Below are positions 8,019 to 16,572 of a stretch of 64,000 bases of DNA, in pieces. The DNA comes from DAOTWA01 sp034435955 (GTDB lineage: Bacteria; Chloroflexota; Anaerolineae; Anaerolineales; Anaerolineaceae). The stretch lies in the NCBI GenBank assembly GCA_034435955.1, contig DAOTWA010000045.1:1-64000 (forward strand). Reading direction: 5' to 3'. The notes under the pieces are model-generated. The model saw only the letters and a list, made by a program, of their open reading frames with translations, was not told where the DNA came from and searched no databases. A program made the position numbers and the translations under genes. Position 1 is the stretch's first letter. Every line of letters starts with the position of its first letter.

Positions 8019-8738
8019 ATGACCAAGGGAAGGCATGTCGAAGAACTGCTGCCCGGTTATGCGCTGGGGGCACTGGATGATTCAGAGCGCGGGGAGGTGG
8101 AGGCTCACCTGGCCGTCTGCGGCCATTGCGCAGCGGAGTTGAGGACTTACCGAAACGTGTCTGATTATCTTGCCCGCAGTGTTCCGATGGTTGAACCTCC
8201 GGAGCGCCTGAAAGCAGCCATCCTGAAGCGGGTGCAGGGCAGAAAGCCAATGCCGGCTGCGCCCCGACTTTCCTGGGTAGAGAGGGTGCGGGCGGCATTC
8301 ATGCGCACAGCACCGGTGTGGGGCGTGGTGAGCCTGGCGCTGGTGATCATATTGGCCGTCTCCAACCTGTTGCTGTGGAGGCAGATGCAGCAGATACAAC
8401 AGGCGAGCAGCAGATTTACGACAGTGGCGCTGGCGGGGACAGACGCCGCGCCCGGCGCCATCGGGATGATTGTCATCAGCCACGATGGGCGTTACGGCAC
8501 GCTGATCGTCGACCACCTGCCACCGCTTAAACAGGACAAGCAGTACCAGCTCTGGCTGATCAATGGGGAAAAGCGCACCAGCGGGGGGGTATTCAACGTG
8601 GATCAGAATGGCTACGGCTCGGTATGGATCACTTCTCCCGGCCCCTTGATCCAGTTTCAGAGCTTTGGCATTACCATCGAACCGGCGGGGGGCAGTCCAG
8701 GCCCGACCGGGCAGAAGGTGTTGGGCGGCAGCTCCTGA
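8019..8738 (+). CDS. Anti-sigma factor, RskA family, with zinc-finger N-terminus
   Basis: 239 aa. The cytoplasmic N-terminus has the zinc anti-sigma motif H-X3-C-X2-C (AHLAVCGHC, about residues 28-36). One membrane helix follows at about 103-125 (VVSLALVIILAVSNLLL). The extracytoplasmic part is the RskA domain, with YQLWLING and a GS-rich end. It holds the upstream sigma factor inactive at the membrane until a signal, in characterised systems often redox or proteolytic, releases it. Start ATG 8019 is preceded by a purine-rich GAGGGAAG. Confidence 0.93.
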   Translation: MTKGRHVEELLPGYALGALDDSERGEVEAHLAVCGHCAAELRTYRNVSDYLARSVPMVEPPERLKAAILKRVQGRKPMPAAPRLSWVERVRAAFMRTAPVWGVVSLALVIILAVSNLLLWRQMQQIQQASSRFTTVALAGTDAAPGAIGMIVISHDGRYGTLIVDHLPPLKQDKQYQLWLINGEKRTSGGVFNVDQNGYGSVWITSPGPLIQFQSFGITIEPAGGSPGPTGQKVLGGSS

Positions 8739-8928
8739 GCGGGATGCGTTGCGGCGGTAAGCGCGGCGTATTGCAGCGGGGCGGACTAAGCGCGCAACCG
8801 GCTGCCAATCGAAGGCGGAGAAGGTCAGTCAGTCCATCTAACGAACCGGCAGAGCAAAGGTTGCCATCCGTGCCTGAAATCGCATGCTGTTCAAAGGCTG
8901 ACCGTTTCCACTCGCTAGAAGGTCTCCG

Positions 8929-10212
8929 ATGGCCGACTTTCTCGAAAGATTCCTCCCCGATTTGATTTCATCCCGCCTTCCCGGCCTCGAGCTAGGTGAG
9001 GATGTCGTATATCCTGCCTATCATGGCCGGTCGCTTCTCAACCTTCCTGCCACGATTTTACACATCCTCGGCGCGCCGGGTTTCCAGGAGCGCACTCTGG
9101 ATGCCATTCTCCTGGAAGCCATCGGCAGCGCGCGCCGGGTTGTCCTTCTGGTCATTGACGCCCTGGGGCTCGACCGCTTTATCTCTTTCACGGAGCAGGG
9201 ACTGGGAGCTGTCTGGGCTTCGTTGCGTGCGGAGGGCGTTTTCGCCCCGCTTACCAGCATCTCCCCCAGCACTACCGCGGCCGCCCTGACCAGCCTGTGG
9301 ACCGGCGCCGGGCCGGCCGAGCATGGCGTGCTCGCGTACGAATTGTGGCTGAAGGAGTACGGGGTGATCGCTAATATGATCACCCACTCGGTAATGAGTT
9401 ATAACGGGGACGCTGGCGGTCTGCGCCGCGCCGGCTTCAAGCCCGAGAGCTTCCTGCCCGTGCCCACTCTCGGCCCCCGTCTGTTGCGCCACGGCATCCC
9501 ATCTTGGGCCTTCATGCACCAGGCCATCGCCCGCTCTGGCCTTTCCCAGATGCATTTTCAGGGCGTCGAAATCTTCCCTTACCGTTCGCCGGTGGACCTG
9601 TGGATCAATCTGCGCGAATTCCTCGAGCGGAGCGATGACCAACCGTCTTACGTCTATATTTATTGGGGCGACCTGGACGAACTCTCCCATCGTTTTGGGC
9701 CGGACGATGAGCGCGTGGCTGCCGAATTCGAGGCCTTCAGCTTCGCCTTCGAGCGCAGTTTTTACGAGCCGCGCCGCCGCCGACGCGCGCAAGGGGATAC
9801 GCTGCTGATTCTCACGGCCGATCATGGACAAATAGCCACCCCGCTCACTCCCCAAAACGACTTGCGCCAGCATGGGCGCTTGCTGGATATGCTCCATATG
9901 CGGCCAACTGGGGAGAATCGGCTGCCATTTTTGTACGTCCGCCCTGGAAAAATGGACGCTGTGCGTGCATATATTCAAGAACAGTGGCCGGGTGGGTTCA
10001 CCCTCCTCACCCCGCGAGAAATCCTCAACGCAGGGCTGTTCGGTCCAGGGCAAGTTAATCACAATTCCCGCGAGCGCCTAGGGGATCTCATCCTCGTGCC
10101 GCATGGCAACACCTACTGGTGGTGGGCTGATAAAGAGGATAGCCTGCGGGGTCGGCACGGCGGTTTGAGCCGCGAGGAGATGCTGATCCCTTTCCTGGCT
10201 GGGTGGATTTAA
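8929..10212 (+). CDS. Alkaline-phosphatase-superfamily phosphodiesterase/nucleotide pyrophosphatase
   Basis: 427 aa, cytoplasmic by appearance (no signal peptide). The fold signature is seen as VVLLVIDALGLDRF (first metal Asp), ISPSTTAAALTSLWTG with the nucleophile Thr around residue 110, GDLDELSHRFGPDD, ILTADHGQI and a C-terminal RHGGLSREEMLIPFL. These match the type I phosphodiesterase/nucleotide pyrophosphatase group. Substrate unknown. It is separated from rskA by a 190-bp gap with no visible gene. Confidence 0.88.
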   Translation: MADFLERFLPDLISSRLPGLELGEDVVYPAYHGRSLLNLPATILHILGAPGFQERTLDAILLEAIGSARRVVLLVIDALGLDRFISFTEQGLGAVWASLRAEGVFAPLTSISPSTTAAALTSLWTGAGPAEHGVLAYELWLKEYGVIANMITHSVMSYNGDAGGLRRAGFKPESFLPVPTLGPRLLRHGIPSWAFMHQAIARSGLSQMHFQGVEIFPYRSPVDLWINLREFLERSDDQPSYVYIYWGDLDELSHRFGPDDERVAAEFEAFSFAFERSFYEPRRRRRAQGDTLLILTADHGQIATPLTPQNDLRQHGRLLDMLHMRPTGENRLPFLYVRPGKMDAVRAYIQEQWPGGFTLLTPREILNAGLFGPGQVNHNSRERLGDLILVPHGNTYWWWADKEDSLRGRHGGLSREEMLIPFLAGWI

Positions 10213-10236
10213 GCGTCCATTTCTAAAAATTCCCTA

Positions 10237-10286
10237 TTGACTTTTTAGATCATCTGATTATAATGTGGATAGAACATTAGTTCTAT
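10237..10286 (+). promoter_or_regulatory. Promoter with LexA-like (SOS-box-like) palindrome
   Basis: TTGACT (10237-10242), 16-bp spacer, TATAAT (10259-10264). The palindrome ATAGAAC-ATTA-GTTCTAT (10269-10286) covers the predicted start site and is perfect over 7-bp arms. Its core GAAC-N4-GTTC equals the core of the Gram-positive LexA box. Repressor binding here would block initiation of the ATPase operon. Confidence 0.7.
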
Positions 10287-10309
10287 ACCGTATTTCAATC
10301 AGGTGACTT

Positions 10310-11101
10310 ATGGCACAACCGATCAAAAGCGCCCTATCCACCCCAGCCATTCTTGCACCGGCGACCCTCCAATCCGAAGCGAGCCTAAGAGAAACGCCTT
10401 TCCGCCGCCAACATCCCTCCACATCCTCTCTGCTGATCCTCGGCGTCTGCTCGGACGGCCTCCCTTATATGCTCGACCTCGCCAAACCTGAAGCCGGATC
10501 CATCCTGGTGGTTGGAGACCCTTCCTGTGGCAAAACCAGTTTGCTCCAGGCGGTGCTCGGATCTGCAGCGCAGCTCAATCCAGTCAGCAGCCTTCAATTT
10601 GTGGTGATCAGCTCCGACCATGTTTCTTGGTCGCACTTCATCAGGCGTCGTGAGATACGCCCTTACAGCCTCGGCCTGTATCATCCTTTTGAGCAGGATG
10701 CCGGGCGTCTGCTGCTGGATCTTGCCGATCTGGCCGCCTATCGGTGCGCGGGGCGGGATTGGGCCGGGCGGCTGGAGACCATCCTGATCATCATTGACGA
10801 GCTCACTCCATTGACCGCTCAGGATTTTGAGGTGCAGACCGCCATTCACAGTTTATTTGACCAGGGTCCGCAGGCGCGCATCTGGCCGATCGTCAGCCTC
10901 AAAACCGAAGATGCTCTGGCCCTACCATTCTGGACCATCCCATTCCGCACCCGAATACTCGGGAGGATCACAGACCGCCGTTCGGCGTCCCGACTGGCCC
11001 TCAACCCCGCAGTTGGTCTGGAAAATCTGCGTCCTGGCGAACAATTTCAGATCTGGTTCAATAATGATTGGACCGACGTCTGGATTCTCCCTGTGGAGTG
11101 A
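10310..11101 (+). CDS. P-loop ATPase, FtsK/HerA-like
   Basis: 263 aa. Walker A is VVGDPSCGKTSLLQA at about residues 66-80, preceded by SILVV. Walker B is ILIIIDELTPL at about 161-171. The C-terminal part has a PIVSLKTEDAL sensor-like strand and a FRTRILGRITDRRSASRLAL block. Order and spacing resemble the FtsK/SpoIIIE/HerA motor core, but at this length it lacks a membrane part and a gamma domain. It is followed after 23 bp by a 79-aa gene, and the promoter has a LexA-like site, so a DNA-damage role is plausible. Start ATG 10310 has AGGTGA. Confidence 0.75.
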   Translation: MAQPIKSALSTPAILAPATLQSEASLRETPFRRQHPSTSSLLILGVCSDGLPYMLDLAKPEAGSILVVGDPSCGKTSLLQAVLGSAAQLNPVSSLQFVVISSDHVSWSHFIRRREIRPYSLGLYHPFEQDAGRLLLDLADLAAYRCAGRDWAGRLETILIIIDELTPLTAQDFEVQTAIHSLFDQGPQARIWPIVSLKTEDALALPFWTIPFRTRILGRITDRRSASRLALNPAVGLENLRPGEQFQIWFNNDWTDVWILPVE

Positions 11102-11124
11102 TCTCTTACCCACGGAGGCGTATC

Positions 11125-11364
11125 GTGAACATCGGCATGCTGTGGTTCGACAACGATCCCAAGACAGATCTGGCAGCCAAGGTTGCGCGCGCCGCCAGTT
11201 ATTACGCCCACAAGTACGGGCAATCCCCTGATCTCTGTTTTGTACACCCCAGTCTGCTGCCGGGGGGACCTCTCCGCTCAGGCAAAATCGAGGTTCGTCC
11301 TAATCGTTCCATCCTGCCCAATCATCTTTGGATTGGCACCCATGCCAAAACGGATGGAGGCTGA
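11125..11364 (+). CDS. Small protein of unknown function, partner of the P-loop ATPase
   Basis: 79 aa from GTG 11125 with GGAGG 7 bases upstream. The N-terminus NIGMLWFDNDPKTDLAAK looks like a strand followed by an amphipathic helix. The middle has ARAASYYAHKYGQSPDLCFV and the C-terminal third is Pro/Gly-rich. There is no membrane segment. I do not recognise a family. Its place 23 bp after the ATPase gene and behind the same operator suggests the two act together. Confidence 0.7.
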   Translation: MNIGMLWFDNDPKTDLAAKVARAASYYAHKYGQSPDLCFVHPSLLPGGPLRSGKIEVRPNRSILPNHLWIGTHAKTDGG

Positions 11365-11495
11365 TCTGCGATGTACATGCACCGATTGAGGTCTTGGTGG
11401 CGTCAGGAAATGAGACACAAAACAGGGGTCGATCATTTTACAAAATAAGCAAGACCCCGTGGGCCGGCTGGTCTTTGGCCAAACCGCTCACGGGT

Positions 11496-11548
11496 TAAAA
11501 AGAGGCGGGGCCGGTCGCCAAGTTGCAGAGCGAATGCCGGCCCCGCCT
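11496..11548 (-). terminator. Intrinsic terminator of the ParB-like/phosphoesterase operon
   Basis: Perfect 12-bp stem AGGCGGGGCCGG (11503-11514) / CCGGCCCCGCCT (11537-11548), followed on the minus strand by CTTTTTAACC. A second weaker stem CCCGTG/CACGGG with a large loop lies just beyond, at about 11456-11495. Confidence 0.82.
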
Positions 11549-11610
11549 GGGGTGCATCTTGCACAGTCCTTGCGGCGGGTCCGGTGGGAACCATCTATGG
11601 TCGCCGGCGA

Positions 11611-12567
11611 CTACTCCTCTGCTTTTTGATGTCCGTCAGCGGTGATCGCGCCCACAGCCCGACGCAAGAGGCGTTTCAAACGCGCCAACGGCCGTTGAGA
11701 GAATTCCTGGGCGAAGTGTTTGGCGGCTTCCTCGAGGCTGACTTCGTCTTTATAGGCTTCCATGAGATACTGGCGGTGCTCGATGATCCACAGATACAGA
11801 TCCGCCTCGGTTCGTCCGGGGAATTCACGCAGGATATTCCCTTCGCGGATGATGTGCACCAAAGGCTGATAGACCCGTTCGAACCACGACGAGGCAGCTT
11901 CCTCGAATGGCACCTCTCCGCCTCGTTGCTCCCCCAGATACCAGCGGTGCACATTGATATGTTCGAGCAGACGTCCGAACTGTCCTGGCAGTGTCAGATC
12001 GATGTCGCAATCAGGATATTTCTCATTCAGCTTCGTCGCTTCATAGAAGTGCGCCTTTTCCTGCGCCAGGATCAGATCGTTTAGATCGGTTTCCCTGGAG
12101 ATCGGTACGTTTGTCTCGAGCTCGATCACTTCGGCGTCGATGAAGGCTTGCCCCTTTTCACGGCCCACTGAAACACGATGGTTGCCGTCCTTCACAAAGT
12201 AAATTTCACCGATCTTGTAGAGCTCGACGGGCGGCAGCATCTCATCACGCAGGTGGGCTTTGTCGATGCTCTCCCAGCGGTCGCGTGTGTAAGTCACCCG
12301 CGGCAGGAAGGCGCGGTCGAAATCGTGATAGCGGTTCACACTGCCCACGATCCTTTCGATCGGCACCTGCTGCAGGCCGGCGTAATGCTGTCCCTTTATA
12401 TCCAGTCGCTTGCGCACCTCGTCGAACGGCAGCAAACTGTTGGACTGCTGGGTGAGCAAGCTGAGCATCGCATTCCAGAAGGCCTTAAAATGCGCGCGGT
12501 CGAAATCCTCGTGAGCGGTTGCATCCAGTTCTGTGTTTGAATGATTGTAAGACGGTTCAGCGGACAT
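11611..12567 (-). CDS. ParB/sulfiredoxin-like domain protein
   Basis: 318 aa from ATG 12567, which has GAGGAG upstream; an in-frame GTG at 12591 is less likely. Residues about 55-150 hold a ParB-N-like fold: IPIERIVGSVNRYHDFD, MLPPVELYKIGEIYFV and the diagnostic KDGNHRVSVGREKG. The C-terminal half contains HRWYLGEQRGGEV and FPGRTEADLYLWIIEHRQYL, and ends in a basic tail. The KDGNHR box binds phosphate or nucleotide in ParB relatives. No HTH is seen. The start overlaps the end of the phosphoesterase gene by 11 bp, so the two are translationally coupled. Confidence 0.7.
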   Translation of the reverse strand: MSAEPSYNHSNTELDATAHEDFDRAHFKAFWNAMLSLLTQQSNSLLPFDEVRKRLDIKGQHYAGLQQVPIERIVGSVNRYHDFDRAFLPRVTYTRDRWESIDKAHLRDEMLPPVELYKIGEIYFVKDGNHRVSVGREKGQAFIDAEVIELETNVPISRETDLNDLILAQEKAHFYEATKLNEKYPDCDIDLTLPGQFGRLLEHINVHRWYLGEQRGGEVPFEEAASSWFERVYQPLVHIIREGNILREFPGRTEADLYLWIIEHRQYLMEAYKDEVSLEEAAKHFAQEFSQRPLARLKRLLRRAVGAITADGHQKAEE

Positions 12568-13231
12568 AGTCGCTGCTCCTCTCCTGTACACCCCGCCGGC
12601 TCGGTATGTATGCCAGTTCCGTCACGCGGTAACCGTACGTATTGACGATCCAGGTAGACTTGAGAAGGGTGAACACTTCTTCGTCGGGCCGGTAAACGTG
12701 GATGTGGCCGTGAAAGTGGTAGCGCGGCTGAAATACCTGGTCCAACCAGAGAAACGCCTTGATGCCTCGATGGGGAAGATCCTCCTTATCATGGATTCCC
12801 CAGGGCGGCGCATGGGTCGCGAAAATGTCCAAGAAGCGGCCGTAGCGCAGCCGGTTGAGCATCAGGGCAGGCACCAACGACCACACCATGGTCCACATTT
12901 CGGCCTGGGTGTACTGATACGGCCCGTAATTATATAACAGGCTGCCCTGGATGCCAGCCACCAGTAGGCCGTTGTAATCGATGCAGCGACGGTTCAGGTT
13001 AACCGCTCCCCAGGGGGTATCGTGTTCGCCCTTCTCCCTGATCTCGGGACGATTCTGATGATTGCCCAGTACATAGTACAGGGGAACATTGAGCATGCTG
13101 ATGATGTATTCGAGGTAATAATAGGGGAGGTCGCCGCAACTGATGACAACGTCCACGTCACCGAAATACTCGAGGATGGCAGGACTGTATATGATGCCAA
13201 TCTCGATATCGCTGACGGTCAGAACTTTCAT
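12557..13231 (-). CDS. Metallophosphoesterase (calcineurin-like)
   Basis: 224 aa from ATG 13231 (MKVLTVSD); ATG 13249 would add six residues. Motifs in order: VSDIE, SCGDLPYYY, VLGNHQN, THAPPWGIHD and HFHGHIHVY. These are the five metal-binding blocks of the calcineurin-like fold, except that the first block, normally D-x-H, reads D-I-E here. The ParB-like gene overlaps its end by 11 bp. Substrate unknown; the pair looks like one functional unit. Confidence 0.85.
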   Translation of the reverse strand: MKVLTVSDIEIGIIYSPAILEYFGDVDVVISCGDLPYYYLEYIISMLNVPLYYVLGNHQNRPEIREKGEHDTPWGAVNLNRRCIDYNGLLVAGIQGSLLYNYGPYQYTQAEMWTMVWSLVPALMLNRLRYGRFLDIFATHAPPWGIHDKEDLPHRGIKAFLWLDQVFQPRYHFHGHIHVYRPDEEVFTLLKSTWIVNTYGYRVTELAYIPSRRGVQERSSDYVR

Positions 13232-13312
13232 GGGGGCGGGTGAAACCATTCACGGAATGAACTGTCGCTTCACCCGATTATCCCACAATTCGCGTCCTCT
13301 GTCCGCTTTAAC

Positions 13313-13747
13313 TTAGCCTGAGGGTGGTTCCTCGTCGCCCGGCTGGTGAGCAGGTTGTCCAGGGATGCCCGCATCCGATTCGCCGATGGCCACCGCGATG
13401 GCGACGGCGTGCGTCCTGGTGTCGCTGATGCTGATCGACCAGGCCGAGAGGCCCAGAGCATCGGCCACTTCTCTGGCAAAGCCGTGCAGTCTGAGCTGTG
13501 GTGCTCCCCATGGACCGTCGCGCGTCTCGATATCCTGCCAGTGCACCCTGCCGATACCCGTACCGAGCGCCTTCGAGACGGCCTCTTTAACAGCGAAACG
13601 TCCGGCCAGGGCGCTCAGGTCGCCATCCGTCTCGGCCAGCTCCCCAGGGGTGAAAACCCGGCGGAGGAAACGCTCACGGATGCGCGGGTTTAGGGCTTCC
13701 AGGCGGCCCAATTCCACCATATCCACACCGCTGCGCAATATAACCAT
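13313..13747 (-). CDS. acpS: Holo-[acyl-carrier-protein] synthase
   Basis: 144 aa. AcpS transfers phosphopantetheine from CoA to apo-ACP. GVDMVELGRLE carries the Mg-binding Asp near the N-terminus. RFLRRVFTPGEL and LAGRFAVKEAVSKALGTG with the second acidic ligand follow, then WSISISDTRTHAVA near the end. The start is ATG 13747, because the open frame further upstream overlaps the M16 gene and has no family match. It has a hydrophilic tail of about 20 residues (GIPGQPAHQPGDEE) beyond the usual end of the family. Confidence 0.93.
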   Translation of the reverse strand: MVILRSGVDMVELGRLEALNPRIRERFLRRVFTPGELAETDGDLSALAGRFAVKEAVSKALGTGIGRVHWQDIETRDGPWGAPQLRLHGFAREVADALGLSAWSISISDTRTHAVAIAVAIGESDAGIPGQPAHQPGDEEPPSG

Positions 13748-13773
13748 ACAACACCGGTTCGATGCGAAGGCGT

Positions 13774-15066
13774 TCAGCCTTCCTGAGGCCCGGCCGTGGC
13801 GACAACCAGCGTGTCCGGGTTCAGGTAGCGTTGGGCGACCTCGAGTACCCATTCGGGGGTCACTTCACGGACAAGGCTGGCATAGCGCCGGTAATAATCC
13901 AATCCCAAATCGTAGCGTTCCAGATTGAGCAACGCCCCAGCCATGCCGGCGTTGGATTCCAGCATGAGCGGCAGCCGGCCGATGTAATTGGCCTGCGAAT
14001 CGGCCAGCTCCTCAGGCGTCACCGGCTCCGTGACGAAGCGGCGGATTTCCTGTTGGATCAGCTCGATCGTCTTACCCAGGTTGGCCGGATTGACGCCCGC
14101 CGAAACCTCCCATGAACCAGGTCCGATGCCCGCGTTCAGAGAGGAGTAAGCGTAATATGCCAGTCCGGATTGCTCGCGCACCACATCGCCAATGCGGCCA
14201 TACATGCCAAATTGGCCGAGGATGTTGTTGCCGAGCGACGCCGCCATATAATCGGCCGACCGTCTTTCTGGTCCTGGCCCGCCCATGACCAGGTCGGCCT
14301 GACTCTTGCCCGGAATCAGGACATGCCGGCTGACCGATTGAAGCGGCGGTTTGTAAGGCGGCAGCGGCGGCGTCTTTTCCTGGAGTGGATTCTGCCACGC
14401 GCCCAGCGCTTCGGCCGCCAAATCAACAGCCCGCTTCGGCTCGACCGCTCCCACAATGACGATCACCATTCCACGCGGGCCATAGTTCCGCCGATGGAAA
14501 TCGATCAGGTCTTCGCGGGTGATCGCCTGAATCGTCTCCGTAAAGCCGTCCTCAGGTCGGCTGTAAGGATGACCCTCGTATAACAACTGATCGAAGGTCA
14601 GTGAAGCCATGTCGCGCGTATCCTGGGCACGGACGGCCAGCCCGGTCAGGAGCTGGGCGCGTAGGCGTTCGATTTGCTCCGGCGGAAAGGCTGGCTCCTG
14701 CACCGTCTCGGCGAGCAAACCGAGCAGCATCGGCAGATCTTCCGCCAGCGAGCGCCCATTGAAGCTGGTGGTGTGTACGCTGGCGCCGAATCCCAGACTG
14801 GCGCCGGCTTCTTCCAGCATATCGTAGATCTGCTGGAAGGTATGCCGTTCAGTGCCGCGCATCAGCGCCTGGGCGGTAAAATCGGCCAACCCAAGTTTCT
14901 GGTCGGGATCGCTGAGACTGCCGCAGTCCAAATAACCGCTGATCACCACTGATTGGCTGCTGAAGTTGGCCCGGCAGAGCACCACGATACCGTTAGCGAG
15001 CACGATCCGGGTGATATCGTCAGGTCCGGGCAGAGATTGAGATGCACTAGCCCTCCAGGAATTCAT
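13774..15066 (-). CDS. M16 peptidase-family protein, non-catalytic subunit
   Basis: 430 aa. It has the insulinase/MPP-type fold with GLADFTAQALMRGT where active members carry H-X-X-E-H, so the zinc ligands are missing. The C-terminal M16 domain includes RNYGPRGMVIVIVGAV and a GPGPERRSADY block. The upstream gene, overlapping by 4 bp (ATGA), encodes the active partner. Together they fit the known pattern of a catalytic plus non-catalytic M16 heterodimer. Confidence 0.9.
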   Translation of the reverse strand: MNSWRASASQSLPGPDDITRIVLANGIVVLCRANFSSQSVVISGYLDCGSLSDPDQKLGLADFTAQALMRGTERHTFQQIYDMLEEAGASLGFGASVHTTSFNGRSLAEDLPMLLGLLAETVQEPAFPPEQIERLRAQLLTGLAVRAQDTRDMASLTFDQLLYEGHPYSRPEDGFTETIQAITREDLIDFHRRNYGPRGMVIVIVGAVEPKRAVDLAAEALGAWQNPLQEKTPPLPPYKPPLQSVSRHVLIPGKSQADLVMGGPGPERRSADYMAASLGNNILGQFGMYGRIGDVVREQSGLAYYAYSSLNAGIGPGSWEVSAGVNPANLGKTIELIQQEIRRFVTEPVTPEELADSQANYIGRLPLMLESNAGMAGALLNLERYDLGLDYYRRYASLVREVTPEWVLEVAQRYLNPDTLVVATAGPQEG

Positions 15067-16355
15067 CGCTCCGCTCCTCCGCCTTTCTCTGGCAGGTATA
15101 CACCCACCACTCGAGCGCCGGGATACAGGTACTCTCTGGCAATACGCTGCACTTCCGCCGGGGTGATGGTCTCCAGCTTCGAGATGTAGTTCAGAAACCA
15201 GTCATACGTGGAGAACATCTCCGCGTAGCCCAACCAGAAGGCCTGGTTAGTGATATTTTCGCTGCCGTAGGCGAACAAGGCGCGCGCCTGCTTGCAGGCT
15301 CTCTGGATCTCTTCTGCCGCGACCGTCTGTTCTTGAAGACGTTGAATTTCTTCGTCCAATGCAGCAAGGGCTGCTTCCGGGGTCTTGTCAGGCCGCACGG
15401 TAATCGTCACATCGTAGAGGAATGGATCGATCGTGGCCTGTAGACTACCGTGGACGCTGACGGCCAGCTCACCTTCCACCAGACGCCGGTACAAACGGCT
15501 GGTTTTGTTGGAAATGCCCCCTCCAAACATGTTGAGATTGCTGGGCCCCGAAAGCAGGCTGTCCAGGATGGTGAAGGCGAAGAAGTCTTCCTGGTTGGCC
15601 GCGGGAGCGCGGTAAGCCACTTGCAGATAGGTCGTCTCGCCCGGACCGGTGAGGGTCAGGCGCTGCTCGCCTTGCGGCGGCGGTTCCATCTGATCGGGAT
15701 GGGGCGGTGGCTGGCCTCCTGGCAGGTCCCCAAATAACTCCTCAATCCTTTGCTGCATTGACCGAATATCAAAATCCCCTGCGACCGCCAGGACGGCGTT
15801 GCCGGGTTTGTAATACATGCGGTAATGGTTGTACAGATCATCCCGGGTGATGGTTTGCAGATCGGATTTCTCTCCGATGATCTCGTGATGGTAACCGTGC
15901 ACCCGAAAGGCGGCTTTCTGCACGGCCTCGCCCAAGCGAAAAAGGGGTTCGTTTTCGTTGCCTTCCCTTTCCGATATCACCACGGTGCGCTCTGAAGCGA
16001 CTTCCTCCTGGTCATATACGCTGTTCACCATACGGTCCGCCTCCAGCCGCAAGGCCAGGTCGATCTTGTCGGCAGGCAGCGTCTCGAAGTAAGCTGTCCA
16101 ATCCAGGTAGGTAAAGGCGTTCCAGACCCCGCCCTCGCGCGAGATGGCTTTGTCCAGCACACTCGCCGGGAATTGAGGCGTGCCCTTGAACTGCATATGT
16201 TCCACCCAGTGAGATATGCCAGTGCGGCCGGGCTGTTCGTCGCGTGAACCTACCCGATACCAGATCCAACTGCTGATGATCGGCGCAGTGTGGATTTCCT
16301 TCATCAATAAAGTCAAACCATTCGCAAGCCTGGTTTTTATAAAAGGCGCATCCAT
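15063..16355 (-). CDS. M16 zinc peptidase, catalytic subunit
   Basis: 430 aa. The zinc motif HWVEH (H-X-X-E-H) is at about residues 46-50 in GISHWVEHMQFKGT, followed about 76 residues later by the Glu-rich ISEREGNENEP ligand region. RMYYKPGNAVLAVAGDF marks the second half. ATG 16355 has a GAGGA ribosome site. No signal peptide is seen, so it likely degrades peptides in the cytoplasm, together with the non-catalytic subunit encoded directly downstream. Confidence 0.93.
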   Translation of the reverse strand: MDAPFIKTRLANGLTLLMKEIHTAPIISSWIWYRVGSRDEQPGRTGISHWVEHMQFKGTPQFPASVLDKAISREGGVWNAFTYLDWTAYFETLPADKIDLALRLEADRMVNSVYDQEEVASERTVVISEREGNENEPLFRLGEAVQKAAFRVHGYHHEIIGEKSDLQTITRDDLYNHYRMYYKPGNAVLAVAGDFDIRSMQQRIEELFGDLPGGQPPPHPDQMEPPPQGEQRLTLTGPGETTYLQVAYRAPAANQEDFFAFTILDSLLSGPSNLNMFGGGISNKTSRLYRRLVEGELAVSVHGSLQATIDPFLYDVTITVRPDKTPEAALAALDEEIQRLQEQTVAAEEIQRACKQARALFAYGSENITNQAFWLGYAEMFSTYDWFLNYISKLETITPAEVQRIAREYLYPGARVVGVYLPEKGGGAER

Positions 16356-16572
16356 TTGTCCTCGGTTCGGTGACTCTTTTCGAATGTATTACCTTTATTT
16401 TCCCTAGCTGAAGTCATCGAGGCTTCATCTAAACAGGGTGTAATATAGCATAGAGTGGTAAAAATGAAAATTGTTTCCGTGTATAATTATCCGAGATGTC
16501 CTTATAAAGTCTGGGGGCGGCCGACTGTCGGGTGGGGGGTGAGCCGCCATCATTTCCGGAGGGGAAGGGCAA

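Noticed and set aside
8739..8928. Possible tRNA or small gene in the gap after the anti-sigma gene
   Set aside because: No cloverleaf can be formed and the frames are not continuous with any family; I see nothing definite here.
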